A stretch of 64,000 nt of DNA from positions 4,447,060-4,511,059 of the forward strand of contig NC_029542.1 in assembly GCF_001577835.2 (NCBI RefSeq). The letters are read 5' to 3'. Numbering within the stretch: the first letter of the stretch is position 1; every line of letters begins with the position of its first letter. Position numbers and translations under genes: made by a program. The notes under the pieces are model-generated. The model had not been told where the DNA came from. It made no database searches and worked only from the letters and a program-made list of their open reading frames with translations. Below, in pieces: positions 9,375-29,200 of the stretch. Source of the DNA: Coturnix japonica. Lineage: Eukaryota > Chordata > Aves > Galliformes > Phasianidae.

Positions 9375-12300
9375 CTAAGTGCAGGAGTGCCAAGAGTTAA
9401 GGATGCTGCAGGTTCTGCACTGGATCCACCTGGAGGCAGGTTGCAACTGGAAGAGGAGGCCAGAGTTAGTGACACGCTCCCGGAGCAGCCCTACCAGTTC
9501 CAGAGGTGGTTTTGACCCACAGCCTCTATCAGCACAGACAGCTGCTGCTCCTTCCCACTGAGGAAGGTTACTGGCTGCAAGCACTGCAGCACATCAGCCA
9601 GTTCCTATCAGTCAGCAGCTCCCACAGCATCTGAAGTTGCGTGAGCCTCCTCAGAGCAGGGGTCTGATAAGAGCTCCCTCCCCACCGGGCCCTCCAGCAC
9701 TTCCACTGCACACCATGCTACACACCTCACTAGGGCAAGGCAAGCAGAAAACAGCCAGTGTGCCAGTCAGGTTATTAGAGCCTTGTCCATTAAAACACTG
9801 TTCAGTTCATTGGAAGTAACTGAAATTGAGCTTAACTCCTTCCTCCTCTCTCGAGTTCACCACGTAGCAGCTTCAGGCTGCCAACAGAATAGAGGTGTTT
9901 GTGTGCCCTATGTAATCCATTATGGACAGCAGCACTGACTCACTCCTCCAGATCACAAGAGCAAGTTGTTATGTTCAGAACTGTAAAGGCCCTTGTACAA
10001 AGCTGTTAAACACCGCATCTCTGAGCAGTCCTCAAGGCCACCTCAGACCTGCAGAAGCACAGAGGAGCTGACAGCCGCCCCACCAGCACTGCAGGTAATT
10101 ATCAGAAGTCTAGACTGACTTATCAGAAAGCAGGGGCAGCACCTACACACAGCAGCAGCAGCACCAAATCTCCAGTGTTGTGCAGAAGCACTGGACAAAG
10201 AGCGAGACGAGCTGTTCTACATCCACTGATAACCCTGAGCGAAGGCTCAGTGCCTCCCATTAACCACAATGACCCGTATTCCTGTTCTCAGCTGCGAGCA
10301 GATAATGTTCCAAGCGCAGTTTCACAGATTTCAGCAGATTTCCTGTATTCAACACGACTCCCACTTCCTGTCAATGACAAATGCTACAACCGATTGCATC
10401 TGCTCTGTATCACCATTTTCCCTTCAACTCTCTCGCAGCCCAAGTTTCTTGACAAAGACAAGCAGCAAACAAAGACCCTGATGGGCAGTTTCCCCCACAA
10501 CAAATCCTGAGCCCCAAGGAAACACCTTCTTGCTCAGAGCGAACCCAGCAAACAGCACCCAAATGAACAGTGTCCTATGAGCCACACTTCAGAGCAAAAG
10601 CTCCAGAGAATGCAAAGTTCCTTCTCCAACTCAAGACTGCAAAGCAGCAGCTTTTGCTTGCTTAACCTTGTATTCATTTACCAGGACGGTCTATCAGCAG
10701 ACTGGTAAGCTCTGTCACCATTTCAGACCAACTATCTGCACATTAAAAGCCACGTGAATCATGCCTCAGTTGAGTTATGACCTCCTGAAACACGATAGGG
10801 GTGATTCCCAGAGCAAGGAAATGAGCCTGTTGACATCCTCAGGTCTTGGCGTGACCTATATTTCAGGGACTTGGGTTCATTTTACCATGAATTCAGACAG
10901 AATTGAGCAAGCAGGTCTACGTCCAGCTCACAGAAGAATCAAGTTACCAGAGGATCGTTTCTTCTCTCTGCTGTGTTACAAATAACATCAGTGCAGATTT
11001 GTTGGCTTACGACCAATATACTCAGACAAAAAACCCCAGTGAAATATTTATCTTGTTAAACAGCTGACGGCATTACATGAATTCCTTGGCAAAGGCAGCC
11101 CTGAAGGTACCGAGTGGTTTTGCTTCACCTACCACTGACTGGCAGCCAGCCGTGCCAGCAGGGAGCCTGAGCTGCCTTGCTCCCACCCACAGCACCCAGC
11201 CCCATGTATGGGCTCACCACCCCGACCCACACAGCACGCTGTGCCCGACCTCCTCAACATGTCAATGCAATGTACACTAAGAGCCATCTTCAAAAACACT
11301 GAGCACAGCAGTCCGGCTGAGGGCTGACCTGGGCCAGAGGGCTCAAAGCTCAGCCCAAGGCAGAACACTGAACCATGAGGAAAACTTCTGTTAAGGCTGA
11401 GATTAAGCCCCATGTGCCAGATGACAGCACTTGAACTAAGCAAGTTACTCTGAGTCTGTCAGGAAAGGAAACCAGAACAGCCAAGAGAGCTCTCTGGAAG
11501 ATGAGGCAAGGACTGCAGCTGCTGTGACCATCCAGAGGTGCAGCTCTACAGTCAAAGGGAGCTGCAGAGCCAAATTCTAACACTGAAGCAGTCAGCTATA
11601 AAACTGCTTCTCTGGCTTTTTATTTCCTTTTTCTGAATAGGACTTTCTATTGAAAACTGTCCTTTTTCTTCATCCAAGTGACTCAGCCCATATGCACAAC
11701 AGAAACTAGTTACCTCAGAACCCAAGCAACATCTCTAGGATCTCACTCCAACTTTTGCAAGCTTCAGGCAATCCTAAGCCACATGCACTCCATCCATTTC
11801 CTGAGCAGAACGCACAAAACATCCTGCAGGGGCAAAGCACGAGCAAACTCAAGCTGTGATTTCAAATCCATTTAAGAAAGCCGCCTCAAACCCCTTTAAT
11901 ATTCCCAGCTGGGCAGTGCAGCTGTTCCACTGAGTTAAAGCAATAGCAAAGATTAACCCTTACTCCCTCCCCCCCACGCAGCACTGTCACACAGCTGGTT
12001 CTCAGGCACAGAGCCTCGGGGTGCTCATATCCCTCAATCCTTTCACCAGGGTCTCTCAACCTCCTCCAAAGATGTTCAGCAATTATCCCTTAGCAAAAGT
12101 TCCCGAAAGCACCTCATGAGATGCAAAGGTATTACACTTATATACCACCTTTGGAGGCAGAGGTTTTAATGCTAAAGCTGAATGAGCATAAGCAGCAAGA
12201 GTTACTGCCACACTGGCCACACGGGCACTACAAAGAAGCTCCATGCCTAATCCAGCGGGGGTTTTAATTCTGCAGAATAGCATGACTAATTGCTTTCAAA

Positions 12301-14878
12301 ACTGCAGTTAGTGTGCTATTAGATCACCACGGGCTGAAGGGAGAAACGTGCAATTAGGGCAGGCTGAGGTGCTGTGCTCCTGCCCTTCCTCGTGCTTCGG
12401 GAAAGCATTTGGACCTACAGGTGACCATGGGCCCACATCCCCACCTGCTGACACAGCAAGTGAGCTCGTTCCAGATCAGCACGATGGAGACCCAAGCAAG
12501 TGAGCTTCCAGTACAGCTTCAGTCAAGCCATGGAAACAGCACACTTGTAAAGACTGCTTTAAAAGCAGCAGGATGAGAGGCGGCAGCTTCCGAGCAAGTG
12601 TTAGAGAGACATAAATTGCAGCACACAACTTCTACCGATTCATTTTATATAAGCTTCTCTTTGGCTGTATGGAACAAGGTCCCACATCCCAGGTACCAGA
12701 ACCCCCTGCTCCCATGTTAACCCCCCTCCCGCAGGTATTGCCTGCATCCAGTTCTTCTCAGCACTGCAAGAACTCTGCCCTATGTCCAGCAGCTGATGCA
12801 CTGCCAGGTTAACGACACTCCAGATACTGTGCAGACCAACTCAAAATTGACCTAAGTTTGTAACCCTGCAGGCAAGGTTCCCACAGCTCCCATTCCATAC
12901 ACTGCACTGTGCAGCACGCTCTCAAAAGGCTCAACTTCCTTTCGGCCAGAAATCCAGCAGCATTCACCCATAGACAGCACCTGCTCCTTGCTGAAAAAGG
13001 CACGACTGTTAACAATGCAGAGCAGAAAACAGCCATCTTCACCACAAGAGACTCGGTGACCTTCATTATATCTTTCCCAGTCTGCACAAAGATCTCCTGC
13101 CTCCAGTGGCTCCTTTTTTGGAGCGCTACCATATCAAAGCAAACATGAAAGCTGGTGTTTCCTTATCTGTTTATGTAGGACTACTCCAGTAGTTTGTTCC
13201 CGTGCTTCAGGGGAAGCCAGCATTCACATCAGAATTAAGACAGAGCGTTACTATTCCCCATAACGCCACTTCCAGGAAGCCGTGCTGTTTCTGGTTGGCA
13301 GATGGAACGTGTTCATAGTTACTGACAATTTCACAGAACTTGCATAAGAGAACTTCAAACTTCATATCCCAGGGGAAGGAAAGTGCTGACTCTGCCATTC
13401 CCTTCTTCTAAGCACGCTGACCAAAATACTTCAGGCTACACCCACTTCATTAGAAGCGTTTCCATTTTACTTCCTGTGTCTGGAAAGACTTGGCGCTGCT
13501 CTTCCCCCACCTAAGGAGATGCGTGACCATCTAATGGGTGACCATGCAGCACCTCACGGCAGGACTGAGCTGATGACCCCTCCTTTACATGCAGAGCTTT
13601 GCTGCGATGACAACAATTTCACTTCTCATCACTGCTCTTCCACACCTCGAGGTCTGGCTGAGCTCACAGAACCAGACTGTTACTCAGCTTTTGTTTCAGA
13701 CAGTGTCCAATCCATCACTGGCTTCACTGTTACAGCAAAGTGACCCAAATCCAAGTCTGTCCACAGTAAAACCAGGTAAGTGTTTGACTTGACCACATCC
13801 ACCTACTGAGCTAGCTGCCCCCATACTGCTCTCCCTTCCCCAGGGCTTCCATTTATCTTGCTCCCTCACCCTATGGGGTATTAAAGCCTGACTTCAACAG
13901 CCCTAGTGCCAGGCAGTGCAGGTCCCTTATCTTAAAATGAACATAGTTTGAATTAGCCTATGGTATCTCAGTGGGAAAAACTGCCTGTAGAGGTTGACCT
14001 GCTATGAAAGCACTTGACTGTTGGGGCATCCTGTTGAGACACAATTACTGAAGCCAAACATGGCTTTTCTAACCTTAGAGGTCTGTACAGACTCCAGCTT
14101 TACCTGCTGTTCTCATTCCAGGAGGGCATTAAGGCCAACATTGCCCTGCAGCAGCCTACAAACACCATTCAAGACTCCAGCACTGCACTACGTGAGGTGT
14201 CATTCTATAAGCAGGGCAGCTTGAGCATTTGCAAAGCCCCCAGACAAAAAACTAAGAATAGTAGATGCAACTTGTTCCATATGAGACTTAAAACAGCGTC
14301 TCAGTGCACTCTGTCCTCTCATTTCCTTACACATTTGGAAACCATCAAGGTCAGAGCTCCAACAGCCACACACAGCAACAAGGGAAGGGCCACAGCTCCC
14401 TGTGCAGGCTGCTCACAGTCAGGTGCTGCCATTAACACACACGGTGCTGCCATTAACACACACGGTGCTGCCATTAACACACACGGTGCTGCCATTCCTA
14501 CCACGGGTGCTGCATATACCCTGATTCACCACACGGCGCTTCCCAGCAGCAGCATCAACCCAACAGGTCCGAGCTCTACAGCACCTACTGGCAGCACACA
14601 AAGCCGCACTGTCCGTTCAGGCCGCGCCCAGGACCCGCTGCACCCACCGCAGCACAGAGCGACCGCAACAAGCAGCAGCCGGGGACCGACCGCCCCGACC
14701 CCGCCCCATCCATCCCCACCGGGCGGACCGTCCGTGAGCCGGGCCCGAGCGATACGGGACAGCACGGACAGCACACACCGCACACACCGCCCGCAGGCCG
14801 GGCCGAGCAGCGGCCTGGAGCCCCGCCGGCCTCACTCAGCTCAACCCGCAGCTCAACGAACCCTCCGCCCGCACTCAC
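9375..14878 (-). other. RAB5C intron 1
   Basis: A 5.5 kb intron in the 5' untranslated region, less GC-rich than the flanks. No exon, RNA gene or conserved coding frame is seen. Its only clear internal structure is the 21-base tandem repeat near 14.45 kb. Confidence 0.6.
14422..14496. repeat. 21-base tandem repeat in RAB5C intron 1
   Basis: A 21-base unit beginning GGTGCTGCCATT and ending in a CA-rich run is repeated three times without a mismatch, plus a 12-base partial copy. There are no spacers, so this is an ordinary minisatellite. Confidence 0.95.
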
Positions 14879-15010
14879 CGCCCGCAGGGCCGCTCCCCGC
14901 CGCGGGTGCGTCTCGCAGGCCCCGGCCCTCACTTCCGCCTTTACCCGTTCCGCTTCCGGACCCGTCCACCGCTTCCGTTCCTGCCGTGCATGTCACTGGT
15001 AACTGCGGCT
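14879..15010 (-). promoter_or_regulatory. RAB5C CpG-island promoter and untranslated first exon
   Basis: A strong donor (GCG followed by GTGAGTGCGG on the minus strand) ends at 14879. Sequence to its right has CpG-island composition. This is the best candidate for the untranslated first exon; the exact start of transcription cannot be read. Confidence 0.5.
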
Positions 15011-15299
15011 GTCAATCATCTTTGTCCCGCCTCCTCGTGTCTCCGCCTCCTGATGGACGCGTTGCGTCACGTGATCTGCGCTCCTCTACGTAATGCGTGT
15101 CTTTCGCAGAGCACCATGGGAATTGTAGTCCCCGGGTGTCCCCGCAGCGCCCCCCGAGCAGCTCGGCCACATCCCAACACAACACCCGCCAAACCTCCCC
15201 AAACCCCTTTAGTGCCCCCAAATCTGCCCCAAAACAGCCCAAAATCTGCCCCCAATCGCCCCCAGCAGCAGCGCAGCCCGGAGCTGCACAAATCGCTCA

Positions 15300-15305
15300 T
15301 TTATT
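15300..15305 (-). terminator. Poly(A) signal of KCNH4
   Basis: AATAAA on the minus strand about 270 bases beyond the KCNH4 stop codon. The RAB5C promoter follows within about 300 bases. Confidence 0.7.
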
Positions 15306-15573
15306 TCCCGTTCCGTCCGTCTCAGCGCGGAGCGGCCGAAGAACAGCGCGGGGCAGCTGGTCCCGCACGGTGCCGGTTCCGGTTCCGGTCCCGGTTCCCC
15401 CCAGCCCCGCATCGCCCGGGGGCGGCCGGCGCCCAACAGCGGCCCGAGGGATGAGCGGCCCCGGGGCGGGTTTATATGAAGCCCCGTAATGCGACGAGTG
15501 TCAAAACCGGCATCGAACAAACCCGGCACCGGCCGCTCGAGGCGAATCCGGAGCCGGGGGGTCCCGCCGCGTC

Positions 15574-24004
<8,431 letters not shown>

Positions 24005-24015
24005 TCAGGCTACCG

Positions 24016-24021
24016 TTTATT
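24016..24021 (-). terminator. Poly(A) signal of HCRT
   Basis: AATAAA on the minus strand, about 110 bases beyond the HCRT stop codon and only about 340 bases from the KCNH4 start codon. Confidence 0.75.
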
Positions 24022-24129
24022 GTAAAAGGCCAAGTACGCCGAGCAGCCTTGGCCAGGGCCACAAGGAGGTATTTAGAAGTGCCATTGACACCGAGCCCCC
24101 CGCGGATCCCCCCCACCCCGCAGCCCATC

Positions 24130-25000
24130 TCAGTAAAAGCTCTTTGCCGTTCCCCAGCCCTTGGTCAGGTCCTTCTCCGCGTGCTCCTGGCACTCGCTGG
24201 GGCTGCCCGCAGTTCCCCTCGGGGTCGCCGCCTGCTGAGCGCCCGCTGCGCAGCTCAGCGCATCGCGGCAGGCGGCGTCGGGGCGCTCCTCGCGTTTGCC
24301 CATGGTGAGGATGCCCGCCGCGTGGTTGCTGGAGCCGTGCAGCAGGCGGTACAGCCGGCTCTGGAAGGCTGTCGGGATGCTCTTCCTCTTGCCCAGCGTG
24401 AGGATGCCGGCGGCGTGGTTGCCCATGCCGTGCAGGAGGTCGTAGATACGGCAGGAGCAGGTTTTCTGCCGGCAGCACTCGGGCAGACTCTGCCGGGCCC
24501 TGGCCAGGGAGCAGAGCAGCAGCAGCAGCAGCAGGAGGCAGGCGGATCGCTGCAGCTGCACGAGAACGGCCGCGTTGGTGCAGGGCTCAGCCCCCACCCT
24601 GCAGGTTTCCTGCTCATCTCCGCTGCTGCAGCACCCACAGCATCACCCCCCTGGGGCACATCCAGGGACAGACGGGACCCCAAGGAGATTCGCTCCTGCC
24701 CCCAAAACCCAGCCTAAAAAGCACACTGTGAGCAGGAGTTGGCTGCAGGTATATTCACCGACACTTACCTGTGCTGACACAGCCAGCACCCTCCCGTCAT
24801 CGCTGAGTGCTGCAGGAGGAACTGGGAGCACCCACACATGGCTCGTGCCAAAGCACGGTGCCGCATGCAGCGTGTGCCCCGCACCCACACAGGGCCGAGC
24901 CCCCCGACCTCTGCTCAAAAGGGAACCGGCCCAGCCCTTACAAAACCCCAGCAGTTCCTCTGCCCACCCCCAGCCCCACCTTGGCATTGGGCACCTCCAT
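24130..25000 (-). CDS. HCRT: HCRT prepro-orexin (hypocretin)
   Basis: Precursor of the hypothalamic neuropeptides orexin-A and orexin-B, secreted ligands of two G-protein-coupled receptors in arousal, feeding and energy balance. Two coding exons: 24980-25000 encodes only MEVPNAK, and 24130-24555 encodes the rest, giving 148 residues as known for chicken. After a Leu-rich signal peptide, orexin-A is residues 29-61 (begins QSLPECC, four cysteines for two disulphides, ends HAAGILTL before the amidation and cleavage site GKR) and orexin-B is residues 65-92 (begins KSIPTAF, ends HAAGILTM before GKR). The tiny first exon is typical of the gene. The acceptor could be either of two tandem CAGs six bases apart; the upstream one gives the known LQRSACLL sequence. 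A TATA box lies at 25091. Confidence 0.97.
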
Positions 25001-25090
25001 CCTTCTGGGTGTCTTCAGGTGGCCAAGCGGTGCTGGCTCATGTCCCGCTGGGGCTGAGGAGCGCGGCCGCCCCGAGCCGCACACCGGGGC

Positions 25091-25097
25091 TTTATAG
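25091..25097 (-). promoter_or_regulatory. TATA box of HCRT
   Basis: The minus strand reads CCCCTATAAAGCCCC, a near-ideal TATA box about 95 bases upstream of the HCRT start codon, fitting a cell-type-restricted neuropeptide promoter. Confidence 0.75.
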
Positions 25098-25119
25098 GGG
25101 CGGCCCCTCCCGGCCCCCG

Positions 25120-25440
25120 GCCCCGCACAATAGCGCTGCCAAAAATACCGTCCGGTCTCCGGGAGATGCGCGCTCTTTGTTGTCGGTAGCTTGGAGACCG
25201 GTCAGGCCTTTCCCCTCATTTGTGGCTCTGTATTATGCGGGTGCGGCGCGGGACCGGGGTGCGCGGCACTAATGAAGCCATAATTACCCGAGGGACCCGC
25301 GGCCCCACAAAGCCGCGTGAAGGTCAGAGCCGGAGAAAGCGCCAACCGCTCCCAACAACGGCAGCTCTCAGGTCAGCTCCGCGTGGCCCCATTAGGCTAA
25401 TTACCGCCCGAACAAAGGGGCGCCGGGCAGCCGCCGGCTG
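25120..25440. promoter_or_regulatory. Putative HCRT upstream regulatory region
   Basis: This region contains two copies of the homeodomain-type octamer TAATTACC (25281-25288 and 25398-25405) and a CTTTGTT word of the SOX type (about 25180). It is a candidate for the proximal element driving hypothalamic expression. No coding sequence is present. Confidence 0.4.
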
Positions 25441-26215
25441 CGAACCGCGATGACGCGCGGGGACGGTGCAAATGGAACCGGCAGAAGGACGGTGCCCGCA
25501 TCGCCACTGCCACCAGCACAGACAGGGACAGCAGCACACGCTGTGGGTCTCACACACTTTTATAAACAGAGCGCTCTGCAGCCCCAGACCACCCCTCACC
25601 CACCGCCCACACCTGCGGTGTGCTCCCCTGTGGGACAAGACCGGGATAAGTTCCCTGATGCCAGAGGACACAGCCCCCAGCAGCTCCGCTCTGCAGTGGT
25701 CCCACAGCCCCTGACCCATTGCCAGCTGTTCTACAGGTGCCTTCCCAGCCCCTCTGCACAGCAGGGGCTTGAGGATACCTGGGAAGACCCTGTGAGAAGG
25801 GACAGGGGTCGGTCAAGCCCCTTCCGGCCATGCAGGCTGTCTCCAGGGCCAGCAAAGGCAGAATCTGCAGCCCTGACAGCCGAAGCCCACAGCTGGGGCG
25901 GTTCTAATGGGGAGGGGGGTGGCACAGCAGGCTGGGGGTGCACGCACACAGCTGGGTGCCAGCAGCCCAACCCTCTGGCCCCACTGCACAGCACCCATTC
26001 TGGAAGCAGATGGAAGAGGCCTGGGAAGTCAGAGTGAACAGACAGGAGTGAGCCCCCCCCCAGTTCCCTGCAGTGCAGGCAAATGACTGTGCTGGCCCCA
26101 CTTCAGCCCCTCAGCATCCTTCCTGCTCCCATCCCCAACTGTGCCACAGGTTCTCTAGTCCCTGTTCCTGCAGCAGTGGCTGCTCTGTGGGGGCTGCCTG
26201 AGCCCCAGACTGGGG

Positions 26216-29200
26216 TCAGCAGGACGCTGCATCACTGCCTCCTTCTGCCTCAGGGATGGGCTCCAGCGGCGCGCGCAGCCGGGAGGGCTCCGGCGAGGCC
26301 AAACCGTTCCTGCCGATGCCGCAGGACTGCCCAGCGTTGTGGATCTGCCAGAGGTTGTCCAACGCCTCCGCCTTGGCGTGCTTGAGAAGGTCAGCCTGGC
26401 CCTGCCGGGGGAAGAAAACATCAGGGGATCAAGGATGTACTGGGCACCGGCTCATCATGGACCACAACCAGCCTGTGCTTCTGGAGCATCTTTTGATGCT
26501 GGTCCCACCTCCCTGCACACCAGCAGGGTCAGCAGTGGGGGACAGGAGCACAGGAGCATGTTCCTCTCACCTTCAGGACGGTGATGTTCCAGGCAAAGCT
26601 CTCCAGTGCTTTCTGCAGCTTCCGTCCCCGCAGCCCCTCCTTGGCCTCGATGCGGTGCAGCTCCTTGTGGAAGTCCATACCTGGGCATGTGGCACATGGA
26701 GCCGTGCTCAGCACCACCGTGCGTGGGGACAGCCATTGCCACAGGGGATGGGGATGGGGATGGGGATGGGGTGTCTTTCACCCAACAGAGAACTTCACGG
26801 TCAGCCTCAGCAGCCCTGAGCCTCCTCCCCTTAGAGAATGATGTTCCAGCACAGCCCCCACCAACTTGCCCCCAGTCCTTGTTGGCTTTGGATCCCAAAG
26901 CCCATAGGATCAGGATGGGCTGCAGTGGCCCCAGGCAGAGGCATTGCCCCCCCATAACTGCAGCCCACCCAGAGGGGCTCAAAGAGGAGCTGTTGCCCCC
27001 TCCCCCCCCATTCTGGAGCGTGTGCCCCCACACTGTACCGCATGATGTCCTCGTGAGCGGGTGCTAAATTTACCCCTCCCTGACGCAGCACTGTCTCTGG
27101 GCCCACACGAGGGCTCCCACACACGCCTGCTCACCCACACACTGCCAATCAGCTCACACCCCCTCCCTGCACCCCCAGCCCTGCCGCCGGCACCCCCAGA
27201 CCTCCCCACAGCGCCCATAATGCTGTGGCTCAGCCATGGCACCATGGAGTGAATGGAGGTCATGGCTGCAGGACCACAGTGTAGGGGTCAGCACATCCCA
27301 GACCTCTGCCCCCAAGGAGAACAAGGGACACAGGGCAGCGCTCATTTCTGCAGCACAGCAGAGGGCTCCCACAGCCAAAGTAGTGCAGGAGATGCAGAGC
27401 CCACCCCAGCCTGCACCCCCAGCCCCCTTGCCGTGCTCCACATCACTGACGATGTGGCGATGCATCCACAGAATAAACAGGGCTGCTGGCAGCAGCTGTC
27501 ACGGGTCAGTGTGGCACAGCGTGGACACTCTCCTCCCCACCCCATACAGTGTCCGGCAGCCCTCCAGCCCCACGGGTTACCCCCACACAGCCCTGGGGCC
27601 AGCAGTGCTATGGAGCAGCCACAGCTGCCTCTACAGTACACAGGATCCTGGCGTTGCCCATTAGTGCCCACCAGGAGCACGGTGCTGGGAGTGGGGCAGC
27701 AGTGCTGGGCAGCATTGGGGCCCAGGGCCAGGTAAGGCTGCCAGCAGCACCTGCCTGTGTGGGTTCAGCCATGTGTCTTTTAAGTCATAACATTCAGTTG
27801 CCACTTCTACCGTCAGCCTCAGTCTGTTATTTCTGATGCTAATTATATTCTGGCGTTTGGCAGCTAATGACTCTTCTCCGCTTCCTCATCAACCTCCTCC
27901 GCTCTGTGCGCTCCCTCCCAGCCCCCCCCAGCCCCCCAGCCCCAGCAGCACTCCCTCACTGCAGGCTCTGGGCAGCTCCCTGCACCACTCACAGCACTGC
28001 CAGGACATGGGAAGGGTAAAGAGCTGAGCCCTGGGCTGACCCTACAAACTCTCTGGAGCCAGGCAGGCACCCACACCACTTGCACTCTGCCATACACTGC
28101 AGGTGTGCAATGCACAGACTGAAATGCCAGCACACTGCTGTGCACAGCTCCAGAGCCTGGTGCTGTTCTGAGCAGATCCCCATGGGGACAGTGTCCCCAG
28201 GCAGCTCAGAGGCACAGCACCCTGCACACAGCCCTCAGCACCCCCAGACCCACCTGCCTGCTGTGCCTGGATGAGCTTGCTGTGCACCACGTCAGCAGAC
28301 TCGATCAGCGTCCGGCTGGTCTGGATCATCTGAGGAAAGAGGGGCAGTGAGAGGAGCTGCACAACCCTGAATCCTCCGTGCTCCCCACCCCCCCTGCCTG
28401 CAGAGCACCTCCCAGCCAGCCATCCCTGCTCCGGGATGGGACCCATCCTGGGACACCACAGTGCACAGAGCTGCAGGCAAACACCTTGGAGCAGGACAGA
28501 CCCTGAGTACCCTGAGCTGGCACTTACCGTCTCATAGGCAGTGAGGACCTTGCGCAGCAGGTCGGGGATGGGGCCCTGTGCCTCCATGGGGGGGTACTGC
28601 TCAGCCAGGTTGAGGGTGACACTGGGTGCGCTGTCACTGTGCAGCAGCCATGCAGCCACCGTCAGGATGCACTGCTTCATGTTGGCGGCGGGCGTCAGGC
28701 CACACAGCTCCTTGAAGGAGACCAGCGCGTTCTGTGGGCAGAGAACAGCGTCGGGCTGGGCCAGGAGCACCCCCAGCCCCCCCAGCCCAGTGCCGCCTCT
28801 CCCCAGACCCCACAGTGCCGTGTGGCTGCAGTACCTGCACATTCTCCCTCAGGTCGGTGGCCTCCCGCAGGGGCTGAGTGGCCGTCCGGAAGACCTCATC
28901 GATGGCCTTGATGCCGGTGGCTTTGGTGGAGGTATATTCACGCACCCGGCGGCCCCGGCGCCCCGCCAACCCCCGGCGGTGCCCCTTGCCTCCCCCGCGG
29001 CGGTCGGTGATGGCCACATGCACAAAGAGGGTGGCATGGGGCAGGGGCTCCCCAGTCAGTGACTGAAGCGGGACGTGGCGGTATCCGGGCTGCAGGCACT
29101 CGAAGGGGATGGTGTACTGAGCAATGAACTCATCCCCAATGTAGTCGTCATCCAGCACAACGAAGCGCAGCACAGCCAGCTCGGGTAGGTTGATCTGGAA

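Noticed and set aside
14422-14496. Regular 21-base repeats as a CRISPR array
   Set aside because: Copies are directly adjacent with no spacers, and the genome is vertebrate.
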